This document shows, piece after piece, positions 18,517 through 28,119 of a stretch of 55,463 nucleotides of DNA. The notes beneath the pieces are model-generated. The model was not told the DNA's origin, did no database searches, and saw only the letters and a program-made list of their open reading frames with translations. The translations under genes and the position numbers were made by a program. The stretch is from Magnetococcales bacterium (GTDB lineage Bacteria; Pseudomonadota; Magnetococcia; Magnetococcales; Magnetaquicoccaceae): NCBI GenBank assembly GCA_015231375.1, contig JADGBT010000027.1:1-55463 (forward strand), given 5' to 3'. Numbering within the stretch: the stretch's first letter is position 1; every line of letters begins with the position of its first letter.

Positions 18517-19221
18517 ATGGACAAGACACAGTTTCCGGACATCCACGCCATGGTCCAATCGATTGTCGCCGGGGTAGCGGAGCACGACAATCTGGTTGCC
18601 GATCAGTGCGCTCTGCTGGTGCAAGCAGCCGAACGACTGGTCGGTCGATTGGCGTTGGCGCCGGAAAACGACGCTGAGGAACCCGTGGGAACCTGCCACA
18701 AGGAGGAGCGGGCCGCGACTTTGATCCGGAATCTGGATCTGCTGAGTCGCTGCCCGCCCCTCGAACGACACGAATGGCTCCGGGCCGTGCTGGCCCTGGA
18801 TGCCCTGACGGGTCGCATCGACGACACCCTTCAAGAAGCCTCGCTGCTGTGCGTCGATCCAGACCCGGATCTCCAGGCCATGGTTTTATTGATCCATGCC
18901 AGTTCCGACGCCCTTGCCGAAGGCTTTACCGCGCTGCGGAACCGGCATGCCGGTGTCCAGCCCCAGGTCGCGACCCTCTCGGGCCTGGTGGACTCCCTGG
19001 AGACGCGCTATCTGCGCGCCATGCGCCAGGCCATGAACCCGGCCCGATGGACCAACGACCTCACCCCTCCCATGGTGTTCTCCATGATGAAACGGTGGAT
19101 GGTCTACCGCGCCTTGTTCGACATCCAAAAACATCTGACCGCTGTCCGCGACGCGCTGCTCGCTTTGTCGATTCTGCGCGCCGCCCACCCACAGCGCCTG
19201 GTTCATCCATCCTTCGGTTGA
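18517..19221 (+). CDS. Divergent DUF47/PhoU-like helical protein
   Basis: 234 residues, predicted almost wholly helical, soluble. Residues 22-45 (AEHDNLVADQCALLVQAAE) resemble the YGMINDQCDLCSQA segment of the first DUF47 protein of this window, sharing the spacing DQC-x-L-x2-QA-x3-LV. The following pattern of acidic helices also fits a PhoU-like fold. The assignment is from this similarity and from position directly after a PiT gene, with GGGAGG before the ATG. It could instead be an unrelated helical protein. It probably belongs to one operon with the DUF47 and PiT genes upstream and the Sel1 gene 30 bp downstream. Confidence 0.6.
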   Translation: MDKTQFPDIHAMVQSIVAGVAEHDNLVADQCALLVQAAERLVGRLALAPENDAEEPVGTCHKEERAATLIRNLDLLSRCPPLERHEWLRAVLALDALTGRIDDTLQEASLLCVDPDPDLQAMVLLIHASSDALAEGFTALRNRHAGVQPQVATLSGLVDSLETRYLRAMRQAMNPARWTNDLTPPMVFSMMKRWMVYRALFDIQKHLTAVRDALLALSILRAAHPQRLVHPSFG

Positions 19222-19251
19222 CGCACCCTTTTCACCTTCAGGAGAACGTTC

Positions 19252-19596
19252 ATGAAAACAACAAATATTATCGATCTGTTTTTGAGCCAACAAGACGAAG
19301 CCTTCACCCACGCCGTGCAGGCTTATGAACAGCACGACCTGACCCGCGCCCTTGCGGCCTTCGAGCAACTGGCCCAACGGGATGATCCCCAGGCCCAGAT
19401 GAATCTGGCCTTCATGCTGCGCGACGGTCACGGTGTGGCCCAGGATCCGGTCGCCGCCTGCATGTGGCTGTCGGTGGCGGCCCGTTCGGGAGACGTGGAG
19501 GCCATTCAGGAACAAAACCGTCTGCAATCCACCCTGAGCGCGCCACAACGACTCCTGGCCGCTCAAAAAGCGGCGGCCTGGACTCCCGCCGCCTGA
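19252..19596 (+). CDS. Small Sel1/TPR-like repeat protein
   Basis: 114 residues. One TPR-like helix pair (AFTHAVQAYEQHDLTRALAA) is followed by Sel1-type units (PQAQMNLAFMLRDGHGVAQD and PVAACMWLSVAARSGDVEA). Sel1 repeats are protein-protein adaptors. No signal peptide, so probably cytoplasmic. AGGAG lies 8 nt before the ATG. It is last in the phosphate cluster, so a scaffold role for the DUF47/PiT proteins is possible, but only its position suggests it. Confidence 0.75.
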   Translation: MKTTNIIDLFLSQQDEAFTHAVQAYEQHDLTRALAAFEQLAQRDDPQAQMNLAFMLRDGHGVAQDPVAACMWLSVAARSGDVEAIQEQNRLQSTLSAPQRLLAAQKAAAWTPAA

Positions 19597-19739
19597 AAGC
19601 AATGGAAAAATGACAAGAAAACGACAGGAAAACAATGCATTCGGAACGGCCATTCCTGATCGCTTGAAAGACCAGATTCATCCCATCGGGTTGGCCGGAG
19701 GGGAAACGGGATGGATCCCAAAAGGAAAAACACTTCAAG

Positions 19740-21092
19740 ATGAAAACACTCCTGGCAACCCTGTTCACAGTGCTGCTGGCCCCGGTCGAATTGTGGGCCG
19801 ACAGCCAGCCGATTCCGAATGGTCCGATGGTTTTCGGCATTCCGGTGGAGTTCATTCTGTTCGCCCTGGTGCTGGTGGGTGTGGCGGTCTTGCACAACCA
19901 TACGCTCCAGGTGGCTCTGACCGGCCTGATTACCATTGTCTTTTTCAAACTCGTCTTCACCGGTTTCAAGCATGGCACCGGCCTGACCGGACTGATGCTC
20001 CACTTTCAGCACGAGTGGGTCATTCTGGCCAATCTGCTCTGTCTGTTGATGGGCTTCGCCCTGCTGTCCAACCACTTCGAGCAAAGCCGGGTTCCGGAAC
20101 TGCTGCCCCGTTTTCTGCCCGCCGGCTGGATGGGCGGTTTTGTCCTGCTGATCTTGATCTTCGTGCTGTCGAGCTTCCTGGACAACATCGCCGCCGCCTT
20201 GATCGGCGGAAGCATCGCTGCCATCGTCTTCAAAGGCAAGGTGCATGTGGGCTATCTGGCCGGCATCGTGGCCGCATCCAATGCGGGGGGATCCGGCAGT
20301 GTGGTCGGCGACACCACCACCACCATGATGTGGATCGCAGGCGTCAGCCCGACGGCGGTCTTCCACGCCTACGCCGCCGCCATTGTCGCCCTGGTGATCA
20401 GCGGTATCCCGGCATCGTTGCAACAACACCAATTTTCGCCGATCGAAGCCGACCTGTCGGAAGAGATCAAAATCGACGGGGCGCGGGTGGGCATTGTGGC
20501 CTTCATCCTGATTCTGGCGATCGTGGTCAACATCACCATCAACGTCCAATTCAACGCCATCTCCGACACCTTTCCCTTCATCGGCGTGGCCGTGTGGGTG
20601 GCCCTGCTCATCACCGCTCCGGTGCGCAAACCCGACTGGAGCCTGATGCCCGAAACCTTCAAGGGCAGCCTGTTTCTGCTCTCTTTGGTGGTGTGCGCCT
20701 CCTTGATGCCGGTGGAAAGACTTCCCCTGGCCTCCTGGCAGACCGCCTTGGGTTTGGGATTCGTCTCGGCGGTCTTCGACAACATCCCCTTGACCGCCCT
20801 GGCGATCAAACAGGGAGGATATGACTGGGGCGTGCTGGCCTATGCGGTCGGATTCGGCGGATCGATGATCTGGTTCGGCTCCTCGGCCGGGGTGGCCCTT
20901 TCCAACATTTTCCACGAAGCCAAATCCGTGGTCAACTGGCTGCGCCACGGCTGGCACGTCACCGTGGCCTACGTCATCGGCTTTTTCGTCATGCTCTCCT
21001 TGGTGGGTTGGCATCCGACCGTGGACCGCTACCACGACTCGGGAAGCGCGCCCCTCCAACACACCGCGCCCGCACCGCAATCCAAACCTTAA
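19740..21092 (+). CDS. NhaD/ArsB-type ion transporter
   Basis: 450 residues with about 11-12 membrane helices, from the ion-transporter (IT) superfamily. The key loops are SSFLDNIAAALIGGSIAAI and ASNAGGSGSVVGDTTTTMMW in the first half, which closely follow the NhaD Na+/H+ antiporter pattern, and SAVFDNIPLTALAI in the second half, the inverted counterpart. An N-terminal signal-like helix (MKTLLATLFTVLLAPVELWA) precedes the core. Na+/H+ antiport is the best guess; citrate- or arsenite-type substrates are alternatives. AAGGA lies 12 nt before the ATG. It follows the phosphate cluster with a 143-bp gap and may have its own promoter. Na+ cycling could support Na+-linked uptake, but that link is inference. 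Confidence 0.8.
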   Translation: MKTLLATLFTVLLAPVELWADSQPIPNGPMVFGIPVEFILFALVLVGVAVLHNHTLQVALTGLITIVFFKLVFTGFKHGTGLTGLMLHFQHEWVILANLLCLLMGFALLSNHFEQSRVPELLPRFLPAGWMGGFVLLILIFVLSSFLDNIAAALIGGSIAAIVFKGKVHVGYLAGIVAASNAGGSGSVVGDTTTTMMWIAGVSPTAVFHAYAAAIVALVISGIPASLQQHQFSPIEADLSEEIKIDGARVGIVAFILILAIVVNITINVQFNAISDTFPFIGVAVWVALLITAPVRKPDWSLMPETFKGSLFLLSLVVCASLMPVERLPLASWQTALGLGFVSAVFDNIPLTALAIKQGGYDWGVLAYAVGFGGSMIWFGSSAGVALSNIFHEAKSVVNWLRHGWHVTVAYVIGFFVMLSLVGWHPTVDRYHDSGSAPLQHTAPAPQSKP

Positions 21093-21120
21093 ATAAAAAC
21101 CGCATCCCCGCCTTCCTCCT

Positions 21121-21176
21121 CCCCCTTTGATTCCATGCCGCCGCCCGCCTGGAGCGATCTTTGGAACCAAAGGGGG
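21121..21176. other. Long imperfect stem-loop between the ion transporter gene and rnpB
   Basis: CCCCCTTTG (21121-21129) pairs with CAAAGGGGG (21168-21176). After one mismatch, TTCC pairs with GGAA, giving a 13-pair stem around a 28-nt loop. No T run follows on either strand, so it is not a standard intrinsic terminator; it may protect the transporter mRNA end. Confidence 0.5.
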
Positions 21177-21243
21177 AAACCTTGACTTCAGCCCCTGATC
21201 CAGGCATGGTGCGCCACCAGTTTCACAGCAGCCAAGCATCACC

Positions 21244-21636
<393 letters not shown>

Positions 21637-21687
21637 GGTCCCACATCATAAACCGAGTTTTTTTTCCTCCTTCCACTGCTGCCCGGC

Positions 21688-21718
21688 TTGACACCCCCAA
21701 CCCTTCGGACCCTATAAT
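21688..21718 (+). promoter_or_regulatory. Sigma-70 promoter of the dcw cluster
   Basis: Perfect TTGACA (21688-21693) and perfect TATAAT (21713-21718), spacer 19 bp, in the gap between rnpB and rsmH. The spacer is 2 bp longer than ideal, which may temper a promoter with consensus hexamers. Transcription would begin near 21725, about 85 nt before the rsmH start. Confidence 0.75.
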
Positions 21719-21794
21719 CTTCGGTGCGTTAACGATACGAAAAGATCGCAAAACGTCCAGAAACGACGACGCTCCCATTCACCATCAGACACTC

Positions 21795-21799
21795 AAGGA
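21795..21799 (+). promoter_or_regulatory. Ribosome binding site that fixes the rsmH TTG start
   Basis: AAGGA 10 nt upstream of the in-frame TTG at 21810. There is no in-frame ATG or GTG between here and the conserved GHCSVLPQE segment, so this site decides the start. Confidence 0.6.
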
Positions 21800-21809
21800 T
21801 CCTCTCTTC

Positions 21810-22835
21810 TTGACGGGGGCCAACGACACCCATCACGCGTCCTCAGCCGGATACGAGGGCCATTGCAGCGTCTTGCCACAAGAGACCCTCGACGCCCTCG
21901 CGCCGCGTCCCGGAGGGCTTTACGTGGACGCCACCTTTGGTGACGGAGGCCACACCCGCGCCCTGCTGACCGCCTCGGCGCCCGATGGCCGGGTGATCGC
22001 CCTGGACCAGGATCCGGACGCGGTGCAACGGGGCGCATCCCTGGTGGCCGCATTCCAGGGACGGTTGACGCTGCTGCACACGCCTTTTGGCCAACTGGGC
22101 AGACTCCTGGAGGAACGAAGCCTGACCGGGGCCATCGATGGTTTTCTGTTCGACGTGGGACTCTCCTCCCGACAACTGGATACCCCCCAACGGGGTTTCT
22201 CCTTTCGACTGGATGGACCGTTGGACATGCGCATGGACCACTCGAACCACCACCCCACCGCAGCGGATCTGATCAACCGCATGACCCCGGAGGCCATGAC
22301 CGATCTGTTTTTCCGGTTCGGCGAGGAGCGCCACGCCCGCCGGGCGGTGCGCGCCATCGTGGAACAACGCGCCACCCAGCCTTTCGCCACCACCCGGCAG
22401 TTGGCCGCGCTGCTGGAACGGGTGCTGCCCGCCGGCGGACGCATCCATCCGGCCACCCGGATTTTTCAGGCGTTGCGGATCGCGGTCAACCGGGAACTCG
22501 AAGAACTGGAACACGGGGTCAACGCCGCGCTGGCCGCCCTGGCGCCGGGAGGACGGGTGGCGGTGATCTCGTTTCACTCCCTGGAAGACCGGATCGTCAA
22601 GCAGATCTTCCGGGCTGCCGCCCTGCCGCCCCCCACCCCCACCGGACCGGCCGCGCTGCTTCCCATGCGGCCCGAAGCTTTTGTGCCGAAGTTCCGTCTG
22701 CTCCACAACAAGCCCCTGATCCCCGGAGAGGCGGAAAACGCCGCCAATCCCAGGGCGCGCAGCGCCAAACTGCGCACCATTCAACGTCTGCCAGCCACCG
22801 TGCCGACGACCATGACGCGAGACCACACCCCATGA
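21810..22835 (+). CDS. rsmH: 16S rRNA m4C1402 methyltransferase
   Basis: Former mraW; 341 residues from a TTG start. It uses SAM to N4-methylate C1402 of 16S rRNA. Motifs: HCSVLPQETLDAL, then SAM loop YVDATFGDGGHTRALL, LDQDPDA, FLFDVGLSSRQLD and GFSFRLDGPLDMRMD, then HPATRIFQALRIAVN and AVISFHSLEDRIVK. All family signatures are intact and the length is normal. First gene of the dcw operon, with the consensus promoter upstream; mraZ, which often precedes it, is absent. The TGA overlaps the ftsL ATG (ATGA). Confidence 0.95.
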   Translation: MTGANDTHHASSAGYEGHCSVLPQETLDALAPRPGGLYVDATFGDGGHTRALLTASAPDGRVIALDQDPDAVQRGASLVAAFQGRLTLLHTPFGQLGRLLEERSLTGAIDGFLFDVGLSSRQLDTPQRGFSFRLDGPLDMRMDHSNHHPTAADLINRMTPEAMTDLFFRFGEERHARRAVRAIVEQRATQPFATTRQLAALLERVLPAGGRIHPATRIFQALRIAVNRELEELEHGVNAALAALAPGGRVAVISFHSLEDRIVKQIFRAAALPPPTPTGPAALLPMRPEAFVPKFRLLHNKPLIPGEAENAANPRARSAKLRTIQRLPATVPTTMTRDHTP

Positions 22836-23101
22836 AGTCACCCTGGTTGCTGCATACCCTGTTGACCATTCTGCTGGTGATCACGGCGGCCGTCACCGTG
22901 GCTTCGCGCATGTGGATGCTCGAAGCCCACCGGGAACTGGAACGACAGGCCAAGAAACGGATCGTCCTGCTCGACCAGGAACAGGCCCTGCGCGTGGAAT
23001 GGGTCGCCCGCACCGACCTCAACACCATCGAACGCCGGGCCAAAAAGGATCTGGGCATGCGTCCGATGCGACCCGATCAATGGCTTGAGGCCCCAAAGTG
23101 A
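22832..23101 (+). CDS. ftsL: Cell division protein FtsL
   Basis: 89 residues. Single membrane helix at about 7-26 (LHTLLTILLVITAAVTVASR), then a periplasmic coiled coil (AHRELERQAKKRIVLLDQEQ) and the conserved end RTDLNTIERRAKKDLGMRP. FtsL with FtsB and FtsQ forms the divisome subcomplex that activates FtsWI. The start overlaps the rsmH stop and its own TGA overlaps the GTG of ftsI. Confidence 0.93.
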   Translation: MKSPWLLHTLLTILLVITAAVTVASRMWMLEAHRELERQAKKRIVLLDQEQALRVEWVARTDLNTIERRAKKDLGMRPMRPDQWLEAPK

Positions 23102-25224
23102 GCAACAAGAACAACATCAACCGGCTGGCCCAACTGATCTCCGTATCGCGCAATCTGGGCAAGAACTTTCCGCGACCCGGAAAACGGCCCCGTTCGACAT
23201 CGGGAAGCCAGATCCCCCTGCCGCCATCACCGCCTCCCACCACCTCCGAACGGCTCAAGCCCAGACCGGGCAGCCGTCCGGTGGAGACCATCAACGTGGG
23301 CATGCGCCTGAAGGTGGTGATGGGATTTTTCATGCTGGCCTTCTCGATTCTGGCGACCCGCGCCATCGACCTGTCCGTGCTGCAAGGGGCCGAACTCCAA
23401 CGCCGCGCCTTAAACCAGTATCAAAAGAAAATCACCGCCCAGGGACAACGGGGCCGCTTTCTGGATCGTCGGGGCCACACCCTGGCGGTCAGTCTGCCGG
23501 TCCGCTCCTTGTCGGTGGATATCGATCAGGTCCATGACCGGCTGCAACTGGCCGACCAACTCGCCCCCATCCTGGGCACGGAACGTCACTATCTGCGCCG
23601 CCGCCTCAAAAAGGCCAAAGCCAACTCCTATCCGATCATCGCCCGCAAGCTGCATCCGGGCATCATCAATAAAATCCAGCATCTGAACAATCCGGCGCTC
23701 TTTTTCATCCCGGACATGCAACGCTACTACACCATGGGGGAGATCACCGGTCACATTCTGGGCTTCGTCGGTTATGACGGACTCGGGGCCGAGGGGCTGG
23801 AAAAGGTGTTCCAGAAAGATCTGCACGGCCAGTCCGGCTCCCGCATCATCACCCAGGACCGCATGGGCCGGGTGATGCCCATGGTGCAAAACATCACCGA
23901 AGCCAAACCCGGCGCCGACATCGTGCTCACCATCGACGCCACCGTGCAATACATCGCCTATCGCGCCTTGCTGCGAGGCGTGACCCGCAGCAAGGCCAAG
24001 GCGGGCTCGGTGGTCATCATGGATCCGAAAAGCGGCGACATCCTGGCCATGGTCAATCAACCCGCCTTCAACCCCAACAACATGCTGGAAAGCCAACCGG
24101 ATCAACGCCGCAACCGGGCCATCCTCGACGCCTACGAGCCGGGTTCCACCTTCAAGATCTTCACCATCGGCGCGGCCCTGGACCTGAATCTGATCAAGGA
24201 AAGCACGGTCATCAACATCGACAATGGCCGCTTCACCATCGGCGATCGCACCATCCGGGATTTCCACGTCGGCCAGTCGGCCCTGACCGTCAGCCAGGTC
24301 ATCCAGAAAAGCTCCAACGTCGGCGCGGCCAAGATCGGGCTGATGATGAAACCCGATACCCTGGAACAATACATCCTCAACTTCGGTTTCTCCCGTCCCA
24401 CCGGGGTGGAGCAGACCAACGAATCCCCGGGCAGTCTGGCCGACATCACCCACTACCGTTATGTGGGTCAGGCCAACCGCTCCTACGGATACGGCGTGCT
24501 GGCCACGCCCCTCCAGATCGCCACCGCCTCCACTGCGGCGGTCAACGGCGGTCTGATGCGTCCGCCCCATCTGGTGGCGGGCCGCATGATCCAGCAGCAA
24601 CAGGTCTCCATTCCCCGCGCCGAACCCAAACGGGTCATCTCCGAACAGACCTCCGCCACCTTGCGCCGCATCCTCACCACCGTGGTCTCCAGCGAAGGCA
24701 CCGCCGCCCAGGCCAAAGTCAGCGGCTACACCGTGGGCGGCAAAACCGGTACCGCCCGCAAAGCCTCGGGCCGCCAGGGCTACATGAGCGGCAGCTATTT
24801 CGCCTCGTTCGTGGGTTTCATCCCGGCGGAAGATCCCAAAATCGTGATCTTCGTGGGCATCGACGAACCGGACAGCAAACTTTATTACGGCGGTCTGGCC
24901 GCCGCTCCGGTCTTCCGGGAGATCGCCGAAGAGATTCTGCCGCTGCTGGCCGTGCTGCCCTCCACGCCGGTGGATATCAAACTGCCTCCCCCCCGCGACG
25001 AGGCCAAACCCATTCCGCCCCCCACTCCCCCCGGCGTCAAACCTCCGACCGCTCCCGCTGCGGAAGAGACCGATTCCGCAGAGTCCCTCTACAAGAATCT
25101 CTCGTTGGCCGACGCCCTGGAAAAGGCCCGCGCCAAGGGACTGGTGCCCAGGATCCAAGGGTCGGGCCTGGTGGTCCAGGAGTCCACCGACGAGGGGGGC
25201 GAACTCCGCCTGACGCTCGAATGA
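23098..25224 (+). CDS. ftsI: Septal peptidoglycan transpeptidase FtsI (PBP3) with a C-terminal PASTA-like domain
   Basis: 708 residues, GTG start overlapping the ftsL stop. Cross-links septal peptidoglycan with FtsW. A Pro/Arg-rich cytoplasmic N-terminus of about 65 residues precedes one membrane helix (about 72-90). The PBP dimerisation region comes next, then the transpeptidase domain with S350 and K353 (PGSTFKI), SSN 405-407 and KTGTA 549-553. A Pro-rich linker (about 630-660) leads to a final 45 residues, LSLADALEKARAKGLVP to the end, which look like a single PASTA repeat. PASTA is unusual in Gram-negative FtsI. Overlaps murE by 4 nt. Confidence 0.95.
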   Translation: MSNKNNINRLAQLISVSRNLGKNFPRPGKRPRSTSGSQIPLPPSPPPTTSERLKPRPGSRPVETINVGMRLKVVMGFFMLAFSILATRAIDLSVLQGAELQRRALNQYQKKITAQGQRGRFLDRRGHTLAVSLPVRSLSVDIDQVHDRLQLADQLAPILGTERHYLRRRLKKAKANSYPIIARKLHPGIINKIQHLNNPALFFIPDMQRYYTMGEITGHILGFVGYDGLGAEGLEKVFQKDLHGQSGSRIITQDRMGRVMPMVQNITEAKPGADIVLTIDATVQYIAYRALLRGVTRSKAKAGSVVIMDPKSGDILAMVNQPAFNPNNMLESQPDQRRNRAILDAYEPGSTFKIFTIGAALDLNLIKESTVINIDNGRFTIGDRTIRDFHVGQSALTVSQVIQKSSNVGAAKIGLMMKPDTLEQYILNFGFSRPTGVEQTNESPGSLADITHYRYVGQANRSYGYGVLATPLQIATASTAAVNGGLMRPPHLVAGRMIQQQQVSIPRAEPKRVISEQTSATLRRILTTVVSSEGTAAQAKVSGYTVGGKTGTARKASGRQGYMSGSYFASFVGFIPAEDPKIVIFVGIDEPDSKLYYGGLAAAPVFREIAEEILPLLAVLPSTPVDIKLPPPRDEAKPIPPPTPPGVKPPTAPAAEETDSAESLYKNLSLADALEKARAKGLVPRIQGSGLVVQESTDEGGELRLTLE

Positions 25225-26726
25225 AACTCTCTCGCCTGATCGCCCGGACCCGACTGGAAGGATGGCTCCCAAACGGCGCGGAGATCGCGGATGTGGAAAT
25301 CGATGCCGTGACCGCCGACTCCCGTCAGGTGGTACCCGGCACCTTGTTCGCGGCCCTGCCGGGCAGTCGGGCCCATGGAGGACATTTCATCGACGCGGCG
25401 CTGGCCGCCGGTGCCGTGGCCATTCTGCACGACGGCTCCCGGGAGATTCCCCACATCCCGGTCACCGGCCTCATCCATCCGCACCCCCGGCGCGCGCTGT
25501 CCGCCCTGGCCGCCGCCTTTCACGACCATCCCGCCGACGGATTGCGCTGCGTCGGCATCACCGGTTCCAATGGCAAGACCACGGTGGCGGCCATGGTGGA
25601 GGCGATCCTGGAGGCGGCCGGCATGGCCACCGGGGTGATCGGCACCACCGGCAGCCGTCACGGCGGCGGCACGCGACCCGCCACCCTCACCACCCCGGAT
25701 CCGGTCACGCTCCAGCAGACCCTGCGCGAGATGCGCGCCCACGGTTGCGCGGCGGTGGTGGCCGAGGTCTCCTCCCACGCCCTGACCCAGCAGCGTACCG
25801 CCGGCATCCCCTGGAGCGCGGTGGCCTTCACCAATTTGAGCCGCGATCATCTGGACTATCACGGCACCATGGAAGCCTACTGGCAGGCCAAACGCGCCCT
25901 GTTTCTCGACCCGCCCCGTCCGGGCGCGGCGATCATCAACCTGGACGACCCCAAAGGAAGGGAACTGGCCCAGGCGTGTGATCACCTCGGCATTCCGGTG
26001 TACGGTTTCTCCCTGGAGGGGACGCAAGAAGCCCGGTTCACGGCCAAGGACATCCGGCTGGAATGGACCCGCACCTGTTTCCGCATGACCACCCCCGACA
26101 CCCCCCTCGACCTGATTGTGGAGGCCTCGGGACGGTTCAACGTGGCCAACGCCCTGACCGCCGCCGCCTTGTGCTGGAGTCTGGGAGTGCGGGAAACCGG
26201 CATCGCCGCCGGTCTGTCCGCCTTCCGAGCGGTGCGGGGACGGCTGGAACCGATCCGTCACGGTCAACCCTTTACCGTGATCGTGGATTTCGCCCATACT
26301 CCCGATGCCCTGGAGCGGCTGCTGACCACCGCGCAAGAGATCTCGCCCCTGGGCAGGCGGCTGCTGGTCTTTGGCTGCGGCGGAGAACGGGACGCGGGCA
26401 AACGCCCCATCATGGGAGAGATCGCCGGACGCCTGGCCTCTTTCACGGTGGTGACCGACGACAACCCGCGCTCCGAGGATCCCGCCTCGATCCGGCAGGA
26501 GATCCTGCGGGGTCTGGAGCCGACCGGTGGCCTGTTCGACACCATTCCGGACCGGGATCACGCCATCGGAACGGCCTTGTCCATGGCGCGCCCCGGAGAC
26601 GTGGTGCTGATCGCCGGCAAGGGCCACGAAACCGGTCAGATCACCGCAACCGGGACCACACCGTTCGACGACGCGCACACCGCGCGGGACCATCTGGCCC
26701 GCCTGGGATTTCAGGGATCGCCATAA
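25221..26726 (+). CDS. murE: UDP-MurNAc-L-Ala-D-Glu:meso-diaminopimelate ligase
   Basis: 501 residues, cytoplasmic Mur ligase adding the third residue of the peptide stem. The ATP loop GSNGKTT is at residues 115-121. The substrate loop DNPRSEDP (414-421) contains DNPR, the diaminopimelate-selective form of the motif (Lys ligases differ). VVAEVSSHAL and FTNLSRDHLDYHGTME are other signatures, the latter holding the region of the carbamylated Lys (QAKRALF). ATGA overlap with ftsI; murF follows 4 bp after the stop. Confidence 0.95.
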   Translation: MKLSRLIARTRLEGWLPNGAEIADVEIDAVTADSRQVVPGTLFAALPGSRAHGGHFIDAALAAGAVAILHDGSREIPHIPVTGLIHPHPRRALSALAAAFHDHPADGLRCVGITGSNGKTTVAAMVEAILEAAGMATGVIGTTGSRHGGGTRPATLTTPDPVTLQQTLREMRAHGCAAVVAEVSSHALTQQRTAGIPWSAVAFTNLSRDHLDYHGTMEAYWQAKRALFLDPPRPGAAIINLDDPKGRELAQACDHLGIPVYGFSLEGTQEARFTAKDIRLEWTRTCFRMTTPDTPLDLIVEASGRFNVANALTAAALCWSLGVRETGIAAGLSAFRAVRGRLEPIRHGQPFTVIVDFAHTPDALERLLTTAQEISPLGRRLLVFGCGGERDAGKRPIMGEIAGRLASFTVVTDDNPRSEDPASIRQEILRGLEPTGGLFDTIPDRDHAIGTALSMARPGDVVLIAGKGHETGQITATGTTPFDDAHTARDHLARLGFQGSP

Positions 26727-26730
26727 CACC

Positions 26731-28119
26731 ATGCAACTTTCCTTCATTCGCGCCGCCTGTCAGGCACGCCCGGTCGAAGACTCCCCCGCCACCGATCCGG
26801 TGATCGCGGGCATTTCCACCGACAGTCGCAAAATCCAACCCGGCATGCTGTTCGCCGCCCTCACCGGTCCCCACTTCGACGGTCACGATTACATCCCGAC
26901 CGCGATCGCAAACGGCGCGACGGCGATTCTGGCCGAACGGATGCCGCCGGGAGTCTGCCCCGTGCCGGTGCTGCGGGTGGACGACGTGCTCACCGCCTTG
27001 GGAGAAGCCGGTCGGGCCTGGAGAACGCAGATCGCCCCGGTGGTGATCGGGGTCACCGGCTCTTCGGGCAAAACCACGGTCAAGGAGATGATCGCCGCCT
27101 GTCTGCGCCGCGACATGGCCGTGGTACACGCCACCACAGGCAATCTCAACAACCATATCGGCGTGCCGCTGACCCTGCTGGCCATGCCGGAAGGGTGCCA
27201 GGCCGCCGTGGTGGAAATGGGCATGAGCGCTCCGGGCGAAATCGCCCATCTGGCCGGGCTGGCCCGACCGGTCATCGGCGTGGTCACCAATGTCCAGCCC
27301 GCGCACATGGCCTCCTTCTCCGACATCCAGTCGGTGGCGGCGGCCAAGGGGGAACTGCTGGCCCATCTGCCCCCGGACGGCCTGTGTCTGATTCCGGCCG
27401 ACGATCCCAACCGGGACATCCTGGAACAACAGGCGGGCAGCCGTCCGACGCAGCGGTTCGGCCTCGGCGTCGCAGCGGAAATCCGCTGGGAGGAGACCCC
27501 GGAGAACGGAAATCCCACCGGGTCGCGACGGGGAATCATCCACTGGCCGGATGGAGACGCCCTCCCGGTGGATCTGGGCCTCTGCGGCCACCACATGATC
27601 CTCAACGCCTTGGCGGCGGCTGGCGCGGCCCGCGCCGCCGGCGTCTCGCTCCAGTCCATCGGCGCGGCCCTGTCCGACTTCGCCCCGTTGGCCGGGCGCG
27701 GTCTGGCGCAGCAGGCCCCGGCAGGCTGGACCGTCATCGACGACACCTACAACGCCAATCCCGGCTCCATGCGCGCCGCTTTGGCCACTTTGGGAGTACG
27801 CCCGGCCACACGCCGGGTGGCGATTCTGGGAGACATGCTGGAACTGGGCGAACACAGCGCCACCTGGCATGCCCAACTGGCCCATGAAATCATCAAAAAC
27901 CGCGTCGCACTGGTGATCACCACCGGTGACGCCATGGCCGCGCTCCATCACGCCCTCTCCGGCCTGCCCGAAGTGCAGGCACACCACCTCCATGATCCGG
28001 CCGAATGGTCGGCAACCCTCTCTTCATTGTTGCGCCCCGGTGACGCCATCCTGGTCAAAGGGTCGCGCGGCATGCGGATGGAACGCATCGTCAAGGATCT
28101 GATGAACCATGCTGTATAA
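26731..28119 (+). CDS. murF: UDP-MurNAc-tripeptide:D-Ala-D-Ala ligase
   Basis: 462 residues. Completes the UDP-MurNAc-pentapeptide. ATP loop GSSGKTT at 110-116, then [16 protein letters not shown] and [13 protein letters not shown], which are MurF signatures, TNVQPAHM, and [15 protein letters not shown] in the C-terminal domain. The first 11 nt of mraY overlap its end, so the two should be translationally coupled. Confidence 0.95.
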   Translation: MQLSFIRAACQARPVEDSPATDPVIAGISTDSRKIQPGMLFAALTGPHFDGHDYIPTAIANGATAILAERMPPGVCPVPVLRVDDVLTALGEAGRAWRTQIAPVVIGVTGSSGKTTVKEMIAACLRRDMAVVHATTGNLNNHIGVPLTLLAMPEGCQAAVVEMGMSAPGEIAHLAGLARPVIGVVTNVQPAHMASFSDIQSVAAAKGELLAHLPPDGLCLIPADDPNRDILEQQAGSRPTQRFGLGVAAEIRWEETPENGNPTGSRRGIIHWPDGDALPVDLGLCGHHMILNALAAAGAARAAGVSLQSIGAALSDFAPLAGRGLAQQAPAGWTVIDDTYNANPGSMRAALATLGVRPATRRVAILGDMLELGEHSATWHAQLAHEIIKNRVALVITTGDAMAALHHALSGLPEVQAHHLHDPAEWSATLSSLLRPGDAILVKGSRGMRMERIVKDLMNHAV

